NCBI RefSeq assembly: GCF_003010955.1
Contig: NZ_PGGO01000019.1
Span: 40,466 to 104,465 of the forward strand
Reading direction: 5' to 3'
DNA: 64,000 bases
Source of the DNA: Phyllobacterium brassicacearum
GTDB taxonomy: Bacteria > Pseudomonadota > Alphaproteobacteria > Rhizobiales > Rhizobiaceae
How positions within the stretch are numbered: the stretch's first letter is position 1; each line of letters opens with the position of its first letter. A program made the translations under genes and the position numbers. Under the pieces are notes generated by a model. That model was not told the DNA's origin. It did not search any database and saw only the letters and a list, made by a program, of their open reading frames with translations. This document shows, in pieces, positions 8,019 to 17,088 of the stretch.

Positions 8019-9589
8019 CCGCCATGACCACGCCAGCCCCACTGACAAGCGGGAAGGTTCTGTTCCTCGTCACTGGTCTGGCAGGGTCATTTCTTGTCAG
8101 CCTTGCGGCGCAGTTCCCCTCGTCCAATATCGCTGACGTCCAGGGCGGCGTGTTTTCCACGCCCGACGAGGCATCGTGGATACTCACCGTCTATACCATG
8201 GCCAGTTTCGTCGGCATCGTCACGTCAGGACTGTTCATCAGGACTTTGGGGATTGGCAGGTATCTCGCCTTGAGCGCGACCGTGTATGCGATCACGGCCC
8301 TTGCTTGCGCGACAGCCCCCGCTCTCGCTGTGATGATCGCGCTGCGGACAATCCAGGGCTTTTCGGCTGGCGGCTTCGGTCCGGCCGCCTTCGTAACTGT
8401 ATTCACGGTGATGGGCGGACCGCGTCTCCCCTTCGGCGTAACGCTGCTGGCTTTCGTGCTTGTTTTCCCTACGACATCAGGGCCTGTCATCTCCGGTTTT
8501 GTCGAAGACAGTTTTGGCTGGCAGACGCTGTTCCTCGTTCAGGCTGGCATCGGTGTGGTGCTGGCGCGAGCCGCCTATACCTGGTTGCCGCGCCAGCTGC
8601 CGGATTGGTCAGCACTGAAGACCGACTGGGTGGCGGTATTCCTGCTGTCGCTCACCCTTGCCTCCCTGGCCCTTGTCCTCAGTCAGGGGACACGCCGCTT
8701 CTGGTTCGAAAATGACATGATCGTCTGGTGGACAACAGTCTTCATGGGCGCCCTTGCAGGCTTTGTCTTCCTTGCGCGCTTCTCGCCGATGCCGCTCATG
8801 GCGCCTCGGCTGCTGCTGTCGCGCAAATTCGGCATTCCGATCGGGCTCAATCTCGTGTTCCGCGTGGGCGTGGTTGTAACCTCGTATCTCGTGCCGCAAT
8901 TTCTTAGCGTGGTGCAGGGTTACCGGCCGCTTGAGGTCGCTGAACTCATGCTCTGGGCCGTGATGGCGCAACTGGTTGCGCTGCCTTTGGTCTGGCGGCT
9001 GATGCATCATTTCGATACGCGAACGGTGATGGCCTTCGGCCTTTTGCTCTGTGCCGCCGGGACTGCCGTGGGGATCAGTGGGACAGCACTTTTTGCCGCC
9101 GAGCAATTCCGCCTGATGCTCGTCGTCTATTCGGCCGGTCAGCTGTTGTTCCTGGTTCCCGCGCTGGTGATCGGCTCAGGGTCGCTGAAGCCGGCAGATT
9201 TACCGACTGCCTCGCTCGCATTCAATGTGACAACGCTCGGCGGCACGACCCTCGGCACCGGCATCGTCTCCCACTTCGTTACCGAGCGCCAAAAGTTCCA
9301 CTCAAACATCATTACCGAGAACGTATCGCTTTATCACCCGCTCGATGCAGACCGCGTCTCGGCTCTTGCCGCTACATTTGCAAACCGGATCGTCGACAAT
9401 GCGGGTGCAACCGCCCGGACGGTAGGCCTGTTGGCATCCGCCGCCCGCCGCGAAGCGTGGGTCCTTTCATTCAATGACGCATTCCTTATCGTCGCTGCCG
9501 TCTTGGCCATCAGCGCTTTGGGGGTTATCGCCATCGGCCAGTCCTCGCCTTTGCGAAGCAAGGAATCCCTTTCAGGAGAACCATCATGA
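8015..9589 (+). CDS. MFS drug:H+ antiporter, DHA2 family (EmrB-like)
   Basis: 524 aa with about 14 hydrophobic segments, the length of the DHA2 subfamily. The segment DEASWILTVYTMASFVGIVTSGL is the usual first periplasmic loop plus helix 2 of EmrB-type exporters. The start is GTG at 8015, overlapping the marR stop; ATG at 8024 is an alternative. An ATGA overlap joins it to the EmrA-like gene. It should be an inner-membrane proton antiporter exporting hydrophobic drugs or toxic organics through a tripartite complex. Confidence 0.9.
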   Translation: MTAMTTPAPLTSGKVLFLVTGLAGSFLVSLAAQFPSSNIADVQGGVFSTPDEASWILTVYTMASFVGIVTSGLFIRTLGIGRYLALSATVYAITALACATAPALAVMIALRTIQGFSAGGFGPAAFVTVFTVMGGPRLPFGVTLLAFVLVFPTTSGPVISGFVEDSFGWQTLFLVQAGIGVVLARAAYTWLPRQLPDWSALKTDWVAVFLLSLTLASLALVLSQGTRRFWFENDMIVWWTTVFMGALAGFVFLARFSPMPLMAPRLLLSRKFGIPIGLNLVFRVGVVVTSYLVPQFLSVVQGYRPLEVAELMLWAVMAQLVALPLVWRLMHHFDTRTVMAFGLLLCAAGTAVGISGTALFAAEQFRLMLVVYSAGQLLFLVPALVIGSGSLKPADLPTASLAFNVTTLGGTTLGTGIVSHFVTERQKFHSNIITENVSLYHPLDADRVSALAATFANRIVDNAGATARTVGLLASAARREAWVLSFNDAFLIVAAVLAISALGVIAIGQSSPLRSKESLSGEPS

Positions 9590-10671
9590 AGCTCTTAACC
9601 GCAGGAATAAGCGGGCTCCTCGTCGCGGGGACCGTATTTGCCGCTGCCTCTACGTCGATGGCGCCAGGACGGTGGGTAACGTCATTGCGATCGACCTCCA
9701 CGGACAACGCCTACGTGCGCGGTGACGTGACGCCGATGAGCCCCAAGATCGCCGGTTACATCACGGAAGTCCATATCAGCGACAACCAGCCCGTGAAGGC
9801 CGGAGACATCCTGTTCCGGATTGATGACAGCGACTATCGCGCCCAGGTGGATCAGGCCGCAGCCGGTGTCGCCACACGGCGCGCGATGCTAGGCAACCTT
9901 GCAAGCCGCATCGATCTGCAACAGGCCGTCATCGAACAGGCGGTCGCGACGCTGCGTGGAGCAGATGCCGACGCTAACCGTGCTGCTCGCGATTTCGCCA
10001 GGGTTCATGAACTGACCGGCGGCGGCTGGGTTTCACAATCGAGAAGCGATGAGGCCGAAGCGACCAATCTCCAGGCGCAGGCGAAAATTGCCGAAGCGAC
10101 CGCCAATGTGAGTGCCGCCAGGCAGCAGATGAGTGTGCTGGAAACCCAGCGCCCGCAGCTTGAGGCGGATATCGACGCGGCAGTAGCAACACTCAAGCTC
10201 GCCGAGATCGACCTCGAAAACACCCTCGTACGCTCGCCATCGGATGGCTGGGTCGGCGAACGGCAAGCCAGGGTCGGACAGTATGTACGGCCCGGTACGC
10301 TATTGATCGCTGTCGTTCCCCAGGATTTCTGGGTTGTCGCCAATTTCAAGGAAACGCAGATTCCGGCGATGCAGAGCGGGGACGGTGTCGCCATTTCAAT
10401 CGACGGCATTCCTGGAATAGACTTCATGGGCCACGTCGAGAGCCTCTCGCCAGCCAGTGGCGCACAATTTGCGCTGCTGCCGCCTGACAATGCGACCGGT
10501 AACTTTACCCGCATCGTCCAGCGCATCCCGGTCAAGATCACGTTCGATCCAAATCAGCCCGGGCTTGACCGCCTGCGGCCGGGCATGTCAGCGGTTGTGT
10601 CATTGGTGACCGCCGAAACGCAAGGCACTGGCAACACCGCCATGGGTCCCACGCAAGACGCTGCAGGTTGA
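9586..10671 (+). CDS. HlyD/EmrA family secretion adaptor
   Basis: 361 aa. A strong ribosome site (AGGAGA) precedes ATG at 9586. It has an N-terminal hydrophobic anchor, then TDNAYVRGDVTPMSPKIAG, the usual EmrA lipoyl signature, a long alpha-helical hairpin (about residues 85-205), and the second lipoyl half (LVRSPSDGWVGERQARVGQYV). It is the periplasmic partner of the upstream MFS pump, bridging to an outer-membrane channel not encoded here. It is the last gene of the marR operon. Confidence 0.92.
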   Translation: MKLLTAGISGLLVAGTVFAAASTSMAPGRWVTSLRSTSTDNAYVRGDVTPMSPKIAGYITEVHISDNQPVKAGDILFRIDDSDYRAQVDQAAAGVATRRAMLGNLASRIDLQQAVIEQAVATLRGADADANRAARDFARVHELTGGGWVSQSRSDEAEATNLQAQAKIAEATANVSAARQQMSVLETQRPQLEADIDAAVATLKLAEIDLENTLVRSPSDGWVGERQARVGQYVRPGTLLIAVVPQDFWVVANFKETQIPAMQSGDGVAISIDGIPGIDFMGHVESLSPASGAQFALLPPDNATGNFTRIVQRIPVKITFDPNQPGLDRLRPGMSAVVSLVTAETQGTGNTAMGPTQDAAG

Positions 10672-10768
10672 GAGAGGCGCCAGAAAGTTCTTGCTAAATT
10701 AATCCCCGTACAAGGAATGCAGCGACGTGTACCGTCTAGCAGCATATTACCACAATGCGCACTTGGTT

Positions 10769-10796
10769 CGACCGAGATCATTACGATCTCCGGTCG
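10769..10796. repeat. Hairpin with 11-bp stem and one bulge
   Basis: CGACCGAGATC (10769-10779) pairs with GATCTCCGGTCG (10785-10796) around a 5-nt loop ATTAC, with a single bulged C. No T-run follows on either strand, so it is not a standard terminator. It may be a regulatory dyad or a 3' mRNA-stabilising structure for the efflux operon. Confidence 0.5.
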
Positions 10797-10968
10797 GGCG
10801 CAGGCACACAGTAAATGCCGACTGCAGCCCGTTCAACGATCCGCATCTGCACCGCCGTTTGCGTCCTTGACTTCTCGGTCGTCGATGAACAGATCGACGT
10901 TATGCCATTCATGAACTGATGATATCAGCGGTGCCAGCCGCGGAAGACGGCATGCGTGTCCGGGAGTA

Positions 10969-10996
10969 TTGCCGGAAAACGCGGTCTTGTTATGAT
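10969..10996 (+). promoter_or_regulatory. Promoter of the DUF488 gene
   Basis: TTGCCG (10969-10974) and TATGAT (10991-10996) are separated by 16 bp. Transcription would start near 11003, about 78 bp before ATG 11081, and supports that start. Confidence 0.5.
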
Positions 10997-11080
10997 GCAA
11001 GCACTGTTATCCGCAAGGCGGCAGCGGATCTTGCGGAAGCGTACGAAGCCGCCTGCCGCCTTCGAAGGGGAGACAGCAGA

Positions 11081-11455
11081 ATGACAAGGCGACCGATTCC
11101 TGTCTCGCACCTCCGCTTGAAGCGCGCTTACGATCCGGTCATGCCCGACGATGGCATACGGATTCTGGTCGATCGGCTTTGGCCTCGCGGGATAAGCAAG
11201 GCGGAAGCCGCAATCGATGACTGGGCAAAGGATATTGCTCCGAGCATCGAACTTCGAAAATGGTTTGGCCACGACACTGGGCGCTGGCCGGAATTCCAGC
11301 ACCGGTACAGGTCCGAACTTGCGCAACATTCGTCACGACTTGACCAGATCCGCACCCTGGCTAAAAAACAATCGGTCACGCTCGTCTACAGCGCGCGTGA
11401 CGAACTGCACAATGATGCAATCGTATTGAAGGAAGTGCTTCTTGAGGGAAATTAA
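11081..11455 (+). CDS. DUF488 family protein (YeaO-like)
   Basis: 124 aa, close to the roughly 115-120 aa of E. coli YeaO. ATG 11081 is preceded by AAGGGGAG with 8-nt spacing. Family blocks are visible: LKRAYDPVMPDDGIRILVDRLWPRG near the N-terminus, then IDDWAKDIAPSIELRKWFGHD and VTLVYSARDELHNDA. The function is not known; the family is small, cytoplasmic and sometimes linked to metal or stress resistance. It appears to be a single-gene unit. Confidence 0.85.
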   Translation: MTRRPIPVSHLRLKRAYDPVMPDDGIRILVDRLWPRGISKAEAAIDDWAKDIAPSIELRKWFGHDTGRWPEFQHRYRSELAQHSSRLDQIRTLAKKQSVTLVYSARDELHNDAIVLKEVLLEGN

Positions 11456-11519
11456 CAGAACGACCACCTGTAAAGCCCACTGGCACTGACCTGGGGCACT
11501 TCGGAGGAGGGTATGATCA

Positions 11520-11969
11520 ATGCGTGTAGCCACATGCCGATGCGGGCAGCTTAAGGCGACTTGCGAGGGTGAACCGGTCCGCGTCTCGGTTTGTCATTGC
11601 CTGGATTGCCAGAAAAGAACCGGAAGTGCGTTCGCCGCTCAGGCGCGATGGCCTGATGAGCGCGTGAGGGTCACAGGCGAATTTCGCACCTGGGTTCGGG
11701 TAGCCGATAGCGGCCATAAGGCCACGTATCAGTTCTGTTCGGCTTGCGGCTCGACGGTCGCAAACATCATCGAAGGCTGGCCCGGTGTCACTGCAGTACC
11801 TCTCGGCGCATTTGCCGATCCGAGCTTTCCTGCTCCAAAATTTTCCGTGTACGAGCATCGAAAGCACGTTTGGACGACCGTTTTAGGGGAGGAGGTCGAG
11901 CACTCGTCCACTCCAAGTACCCGGCGGCGGCCCAGCGATGGCTTTCATGACGCGGCAGCCGATAAATGA
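11520..11969 (+). CDS. GFA (glutathione-dependent formaldehyde-activating-like) zinc protein
   Basis: 149 aa; GGAGGAGGG at 11503-11511 gives an ideal ribosome site for ATG 11520. The GFA/CENP-V zinc ligands are complete: CxC at residues 6 and 8, CxCxxC at 25, 27 and 30, and CxxC at 73 and 76. The fold is the S-glutathionyl-binding beta-tent. Few members have a demonstrated reaction, so an enzymatic role in formaldehyde or glutathione adduct metabolism is only inferred. The last 20 or so residues (TRRRPSDGFHDAAADK) are unlike the family and may be a drifted tail. Confidence 0.88.
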   Translation: MRVATCRCGQLKATCEGEPVRVSVCHCLDCQKRTGSAFAAQARWPDERVRVTGEFRTWVRVADSGHKATYQFCSACGSTVANIIEGWPGVTAVPLGAFADPSFPAPKFSVYEHRKHVWTTVLGEEVEHSSTPSTRRRPSDGFHDAAADK

Positions 11970-12130
11970 TGTCGCGACATACGCATGCAATCCCGTCAGT
12001 TCACATGCCCATGCGCAACTGCTGGGACGCACTCATTGTATGACAAGTCGCAACTTGTTGCCCGAGTTATGCCGGAGTCTGGTGTGCTGTTGTGTCGATT
12101 GAGGCGGCTATGGGTAACTCGACCGAACTA

Positions 12131-12167
12131 TGTGACATATCCTCCTCTCGCCTTTCCTGTCGTCACA
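12131..12167. promoter_or_regulatory. TGTGAC / GTCACA inverted repeat upstream of lacI-type gene
   Basis: Six-bp arms TGTGAC (12131-12136) and GTCACA (12162-12167) flank a pyrimidine-rich 25-bp centre, about 80 bp before the LacI-type gene. The long spacing makes this a weak operator candidate. Nothing else stands out in the 275-bp gap 11970-12244. Confidence 0.25.
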
Positions 12168-12244
12168 TTTCCCATCAAAACCACTCAAAAAGAGTTGCAC
12201 ACCTCAAAGACCTGATCTAAGACTTTGGTCGGAGGAATTTTCTC

Positions 12245-13270
12245 GTGGTCAAGATGACGCTCGAAGACGTCGCCCGAGAAGCCGGTGTCAGTCTCGCAAC
12301 GGTTGATCGTGTCGTGAACGGAAGGATTGGTGTGCATGCGCGCACCATCGAACGCGTCAACGCGGCCATCAAACACCTTGGCTTCCTCCCCGATCCCCAC
12401 GCATCCCGTTTGGCCCGCGGACGCGACTATGACTTCCGCATCATCCTGCCCATCGGCGAGAATGAGTTCATGCTGGCGCTTGCCGCCGAGTTTCGTGCCA
12501 CGCGCGAACGCCAGCTGCAGGAGCGGGTGCGCCTGTCGATCCAGCATGTCGACACATTCGATGGCCTTGCGCTTGCCGCCGCACTGGAAAAGCTGCCGTC
12601 AGGTATTGATGGTGTCGCCGTGGTGGCGCTCGATCACCCGGCTGTCACCGAGGCCATCAATGCACTCGCGGATGCCGGTGTGGTTGTCCTCACCCTCGTT
12701 TCTGACGTACCGAACTCGCGCCGCGCACATTTCGTCGGCATCGACAATTTCGCTGCGGGCCGCACCGCAGCCTCGCTGATTGGCCGCTTCGTTGGTCCAC
12801 GCAAGGGCAAGGTCGGAATGATTGCCGGATCGCTCGCATTGCGTGACCACATCGAGCGTCAATTCGGCTTCGAGCAGATCATTTCCCGTGAATATCCCAA
12901 CCTCGACGTGCTCCCCGTGCGCGAGGCCCGCGATGAGAACGCCCGGGTCGAGGCGGCCAGCCGCTCCCTGCTTCAGGATCATCCGGATCTTGTCGCCATC
13001 TATAATGCCGGTGGCGGGCAGGCGGGTGCCATCGCCGCACTGGAGGCGACGGGCAGGGCTTCTGATGTCATTTTTGTTGCGCATGAACTGACCCCTTCGA
13101 CCCGGCGTCACCTTGTACGCGGCACGGTCGACGCATTGATCAACCAGGACGCTGGCCATATGGCCCGAAGCACCGCGCGCATCCTGACCGCATTGCGCGA
13201 GGGTCGCCCAATCGTGCCCGGCCAGGAACACATCCGTATTGATATTTTTCTCAGGGACAACATGCCCTGA
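12245..13270 (+). CDS. LacI family sugar-responsive regulator
   Basis: 341 aa. The GTG start at 12245 is 8 nt from GGAGGA; ATG 12254 is the alternative. The helix-turn-helix is at the extreme N-terminus (TLEDVAREAGVSLATVDRVV), followed by the hinge and a periplasmic-binding-protein-like core with FVGIDNFAAGRTAASLIGRF and a substrate-binding C-lobe. It heads a five-gene sugar operon on the same strand and probably controls it. The core resembles ribose/xylose-type binding folds, matching the CUT2 importer encoded downstream. Confidence 0.92.
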   Translation: MVKMTLEDVAREAGVSLATVDRVVNGRIGVHARTIERVNAAIKHLGFLPDPHASRLARGRDYDFRIILPIGENEFMLALAAEFRATRERQLQERVRLSIQHVDTFDGLALAAALEKLPSGIDGVAVVALDHPAVTEAINALADAGVVVLTLVSDVPNSRRAHFVGIDNFAAGRTAASLIGRFVGPRKGKVGMIAGSLALRDHIERQFGFEQIISREYPNLDVLPVREARDENARVEAASRSLLQDHPDLVAIYNAGGGQAGAIAALEATGRASDVIFVAHELTPSTRRHLVRGTVDALINQDAGHMARSTARILTALREGRPIVPGQEHIRIDIFLRDNMP

Positions 13271-13297
13271 CGGCAGACACATTGAAGGAGGAGACTG

Positions 13298-14353
13298 ATG
13301 AAGACGATCAAGGGACCAGCCATTTTTCTCGCGCAATTCGCGGGGGACACGGCGCCTTTCAATTCCTTCGACGCAATCTGCGAGTGGGCGGCTGGACTAG
13401 GCTACAAGGGCGTCCAGATCCCGGCCTGGGACGGACGCCTCATCGACCTGAAGAAGGCCTCCGATTCAAAAGACTATTGCGACGAGCTCGCAGGCGTTGC
13501 CGCTTCGCACGGCCTGACGATCACCGAACTCTCAACACACCTGCAGGGCCAGCTTGTTGCTGTCCATCCGGTCTATGACGAGCTGATGGATGGCTTCGCC
13601 GCGCCGGAAGTGCATGGCAACCCCAAAGCCCGCCAGGAATGGGCGGTGGATCAACTCAAGCGGGCCGCCCGTGCTTCAAAACATCTCGGCCTCAAAGCCA
13701 TGCCGACCTTCTCTGGCGCACTAGCCTGGCCGTTCCTCTACCCCTTTCCGCAGCGTCCTGCCGGTCTGGTTGAAGCGGCATTTGACGAGCTCGCCAAGCG
13801 CTGGACGCCAATTCTGAATTATCTCGATGAGCAGGGCGTCGACGCCGCCTATGAAATCCATCCGGGCGAAGATCTGCACGACGGCATCACCTATGAAATG
13901 TTCCTGGAGCGCGTGAAAAACCATCCCCGCGCCAACCTGCTCTATGATCCGTCCCACTTCGTGCTGCAGCAGCTCGATTATCTCGACTACATCGACATCT
14001 ATCACGAGCGCATCAAGGCCTTCCACGTCAAGGACGCCGAGTTCAATCCGACCGGACGGCAGGGCGTCTATGGCGGCTATCAGTCCTGGGTCAACCGCGC
14101 CGGCCGCTTCCGCTCGCTTGGCGACGGGCAGGTGGATTTCGGCGCCGTCTTCTCCAAGCTGACCGCCCATGACTTCGACGGCTGGGCCGTGCTCGAATGG
14201 GAATGCGCCCTCAAGCATCCGGAAGACGGGGCCCGCGAAGGCGCCGAATTCATCAATGCGCATCTGATCCGCGTTACCGAGCGGGCCTTCGATGATTTTG
14301 CCGGTGCTGGCACTGATGATGCGGCCAATCGCCGTATTCTTGGTTTGAGTTAA
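13298..14353 (+). CDS. Sugar isomerase/epimerase, xylose-isomerase-like TIM barrel (IolE/AP-endonuclease-2 family)
   Basis: 351 aa with ribosome site GGAGGAG. TIM-barrel metal-site blocks are visible: AYEIHPGEDLHDG (Glu and His), LLYDPSHFVLQ (Asp and His), IKAFHVKDAEF (His and Asp) and WAVLEWECALKHPEDG (Glu). These form the divalent-metal centre of this superfamily. It probably isomerises or epimerises a sugar or keto-sugar produced by the neighbouring Gfo/Idh/MocA oxidoreductase. That pairing recurs in rhizobial ABC sugar operons and in 3-keto-sugar routes, but the substrate here is unknown. Confidence 0.88.
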   Translation: MKTIKGPAIFLAQFAGDTAPFNSFDAICEWAAGLGYKGVQIPAWDGRLIDLKKASDSKDYCDELAGVAASHGLTITELSTHLQGQLVAVHPVYDELMDGFAAPEVHGNPKARQEWAVDQLKRAARASKHLGLKAMPTFSGALAWPFLYPFPQRPAGLVEAAFDELAKRWTPILNYLDEQGVDAAYEIHPGEDLHDGITYEMFLERVKNHPRANLLYDPSHFVLQQLDYLDYIDIYHERIKAFHVKDAEFNPTGRQGVYGGYQSWVNRAGRFRSLGDGQVDFGAVFSKLTAHDFDGWAVLEWECALKHPEDGAREGAEFINAHLIRVTERAFDDFAGAGTDDAANRRILGLS

Positions 14354-14365
14354 GAGGACAGAGTA

Positions 14366-15538
14366 ATGGCTATTGGAGCATCCAAGGAAAAACCCGCAAC
14401 GCGCCGTATCCGTATCGGCATGGTGGGCGGTGGGCAGGGCGCTTTCATTGGCGCCGTGCATCGCATAGCGCTGCGCATGGACGATCAGTATGAGCTCGTA
14501 GCGGGCGCGCTGTCTTCCGATCCGGCACGTGCCAAGGCGTCCGCCAAGGAGATCGGTATCTCCGATGACCGAACCTATACATCCTTCGAGGAGATGGCCA
14601 AGGCCGAAGCCAAGCGCCCCGACGGCATCGAGGTGGTCTCGATCGTGACGCCAAACCACATGCACGGACCAGCAGCCAAGGCGTTTTTGAAGGCCGGTAT
14701 TCACGTGATCTGCGACAAGCCGCTGACAACGACGGTCAAGGAGGCGAAGGAACTGGTCTCGCTGGTGAACAAGACCGGCAAGCTCTTCATCGTCACCCAC
14801 AACTATACCGGCTATCCGATGATCCGCCAGGCAAAGGCCATGGTGGAGAAGGGCATGCTCGGCACGTTGCGACTGGTCCAGGCGGAGTATCCGCAAGACT
14901 GGATGACCGAAAAGACCGAGGCAACCGGTTCCAAACAGGCCGAGTGGCGCGTCGATCCGAAGCGTTCCGGTGCAGGTGGTGCGATCGGTGATATCGGTAC
15001 GCACGCCTATAATCTCGCCTGTTTCGTCTCGGGGTTGAAGCTCAAGCAGCTATGCGCGGAACTGACCAGCTTTGGCGAGGGTCGCGTGCTCGACGACGAT
15101 GTGCAGATTCTCATGCGCTTCGATGGCGGCGCCAAGGGCATGATCTGGGCAAGCCAGGTCGCCCCTGGCAATGAAAACGGTCTGAAGCTGCGCGTCTACG
15201 GAACCAAGGGCGGACTGGAGTGGACGCAGGCCGACCCGAACTACCTGTGGTACACTCCGTTCGGCAAACCGAAGCAGTTGCTGACCCGCGGCGGCGCGGG
15301 GGCATCATCGGAAGCAGCGCGCGTCACCCGTGTTCCAGGCGGCCACCCGGAAGGTTATCTCGAAGGGTTCGCCAATATCTACACAGAAACAGCACAGGCC
15401 ATCATCGCAGCACGGTCCGGAAAGAAAACGCCGAAGGATGTCATCTACCCGACCGTTGAGGACGGGCTCGCCGGAATGGAGTTCATTGAAGCGGCCGTGA
15501 AGTCATCGAAAGCGGGCGGCGTCTGGACGAAGGTGTGA
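14366..15538 (+). CDS. Gfo/Idh/MocA family NAD(P)-dependent sugar oxidoreductase
   Basis: 390 aa. N-terminal Rossmann motif IRIGMVGGGQGAFIGAVH; the EKP-type catalytic block appears as CDKPLTTTVKEAK; the C-terminal domain has AGGAIGDIGTHAYNLACFV with the conserved Asp and His. It oxidises a cyclic sugar or polyol hydroxyl with NAD(P). It sits between the isomerase and the transporter genes in one operon; its stop overlaps the ATPase start. Confidence 0.9.
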   Translation: MAIGASKEKPATRRIRIGMVGGGQGAFIGAVHRIALRMDDQYELVAGALSSDPARAKASAKEIGISDDRTYTSFEEMAKAEAKRPDGIEVVSIVTPNHMHGPAAKAFLKAGIHVICDKPLTTTVKEAKELVSLVNKTGKLFIVTHNYTGYPMIRQAKAMVEKGMLGTLRLVQAEYPQDWMTEKTEATGSKQAEWRVDPKRSGAGGAIGDIGTHAYNLACFVSGLKLKQLCAELTSFGEGRVLDDDVQILMRFDGGAKGMIWASQVAPGNENGLKLRVYGTKGGLEWTQADPNYLWYTPFGKPKQLLTRGGAGASSEAARVTRVPGGHPEGYLEGFANIYTETAQAIIAARSGKKTPKDVIYPTVEDGLAGMEFIEAAVKSSKAGGVWTKV

Positions 15539-17088
15539 TGGAAACGAGGGAACCAACAATCGCCGCTACGATGCCAGTGCTCGAAGCACGGGGCATCGCC
15601 AAGGCGTTCGGACCGGTCGAAGTGCTGACCGACATCAGCCTCACGGTCATGCCTGGCGAGGTGCATGCGATCATCGGCGAAAATGGCGCTGGTAAGTCGA
15701 CACTGATGAAACTCATGAGCGGACACCTCCAGCCGACGCGCGGTACAGTTGCCATTGATGGCGAACCGGTACACTTCGCCGGGCCCGTCGATGCGGAGCA
15801 TCGTGGTCTGGTGCTGGTCCACCAGGAGATATTGCTGGCTCCGGACCTGACCGTTGCGCAGAACATCTTCATGGGCCGCGAACTGAAACGTGGCCTCATG
15901 GTCAATGACCGCGAGATGAACCGACAGTCCGCGGAAGCTGTACATAGCCTTGGCGCTGATATCGATCCGACAACCCAGATCTCGCGTCTTTCCATAGCAC
16001 GCCGCCAACTCGTGCAGATCGCGCGTGCCCTGCAGGTGCCGCACCGCGTCGTGATCTTCGACGAACCTACCGCCTCGCTGACACCCTTCGAAACCGAAGC
16101 CTTGCTCAAGGTGATCCGCGACCTGCGCGACAAGGGCGTCGCCGTTCTCTACATCTCGCACCGCCTGCCGGAAGTCGGGGCGATTGCCGACCGCATCACC
16201 GTGTTGCGCGACGGCAAGCTCATCGCGACCCGCAATGCCTCGGAGCTTCAGCCCGTCGACATGGCAAGGCTGATGGTCGGCCGCGACATGTCCAAGCTCT
16301 ACCCCGAGCGCGAGGATACCACGAGCCGCCAGACCGTATTGGAGGTCAAGAATTTCGATGTTCCAGGTTATGCGCGAGATGCCTCGTTCTCGTTGCGCAA
16401 GGGTGAGATCCTCGGCTTTGCCGGCCTCATCGGCGCGGGGCGTACCGAACTCTTTGAAGGGCTCGTCGGCCTCCGTACCGGTCACGGCGACATCAAGCTC
16501 AATGGCGCGCCGGTCAAGTTCCATGGTGTGCGCGACAGCATGGCGGCAGGCATTGTCTACCTGAGCGAGGACCGCAAGGGAAAGGGGTTGCTGCTGGCGC
16601 AGGACCTGCGCACCAACCTGACGCTGGCAACACTCGGCAAGTTCACAAAGGGCCCGCTGATCGAGCGCAAGCGCGAGGACAAGAGCCTCGACAAGGCCAT
16701 TAGCGATTTCGATATCCGCGCCCGACGCCGCGATCTTCTGGCCGGGCAGCTTTCCGGCGGCAACCAGCAGAAACTGCTCCTTGCCAAGATGATGCTTCTT
16801 GAGCCGAGCATCGTCATCATCGACGAACCGACACGCGGCATCGATATCGGGACCAAGGAACAGATCTACAAATTCATCGCCAGCCTCGCCAAGGCGGGCA
16901 AGTCGGTGGTCGTCATTTCCTCCGAAATGCAGGAACTCATCGGCATCTGCCATCGCATCCTTGTCATGCGCTCGTCGCGCATCGTCGGCGAAGTGATGGG
17001 CGAGGCGATGACCGAGGACGAAATCGTCGTCTACGCCACCGGCGTCAAAGTCAACGAAGCAGAACTTTACAGTGCGGGGAACGCATGA
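15535..17088 (+). CDS. CUT2 sugar ABC transporter ATP-binding protein (RbsA-like, two ABC domains)
   Basis: 517 aa with two fused ABC domains. Domain 1 has Walker A GENGAGKST and Walker B VVIFDEPTASL, but its signature reads LSIARRQLVQIARAL, a departure from the usual LSVGQxQ. Domain 2 has a degenerate Walker A (GLIGAGRTE), as is normal for RbsA-type proteins, and an intact LSGGNQQK signature with IIDEPTRGID. The start may be GTG 15535 (GTGA overlap) or ATG 15538. It powers uptake of a monosaccharide or polyol with the permease and binding protein that follow. Confidence 0.92.
   Translation: MMETREPTIAATMPVLEARGIAKAFGPVEVLTDISLTVMPGEVHAIIGENGAGKSTLMKLMSGHLQPTRGTVAIDGEPVHFAGPVDAEHRGLVLVHQEILLAPDLTVAQNIFMGRELKRGLMVNDREMNRQSAEAVHSLGADIDPTTQISRLSIARRQLVQIARALQVPHRVVIFDEPTASLTPFETEALLKVIRDLRDKGVAVLYISHRLPEVGAIADRITVLRDGKLIATRNASELQPVDMARLMVGRDMSKLYPEREDTTSRQTVLEVKNFDVPGYARDASFSLRKGEILGFAGLIGAGRTELFEGLVGLRTGHGDIKLNGAPVKFHGVRDSMAAGIVYLSEDRKGKGLLLAQDLRTNLTLATLGKFTKGPLIERKREDKSLDKAISDFDIRARRRDLLAGQLSGGNQQKLLLAKMMLLEPSIVIIDEPTRGIDIGTKEQIYKFIASLAKAGKSVVVISSEMQELIGICHRILVMRSSRIVGEVMGEAMTEDEIVVYATGVKVNEAELYSAGNA

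Larger units (their letters stand above)
10672..11080. other. 409-bp stretch without a convincing gene
   Basis: It holds a strong hairpin at 10769-10796 and a promoter at 10969-10996, both listed separately. The DUF488 frame is open back to 10919, but the promoter lies inside that stretch, so it is treated as leader. A short minus-strand frame near 10840-10917 resembles the start of an aldehyde dehydrogenase but is too short to call. Confidence 0.5.

Noticed and set aside
10840..10917. Minus-strand reading HEWHNVDLFIDDREVKDANG, like the start of an aldehyde dehydrogenase
   Set aside because: Only about 26 residues before a stop and no continuation in any frame that I could recognise; too little to call a pseudogene.
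13721..15004. A 427-codon open frame antisense to the isomerase and oxidoreductase genes
   Set aside because: It spans two well-supported sense genes and has typical mirror-composition repeats of hydrophobic residues.
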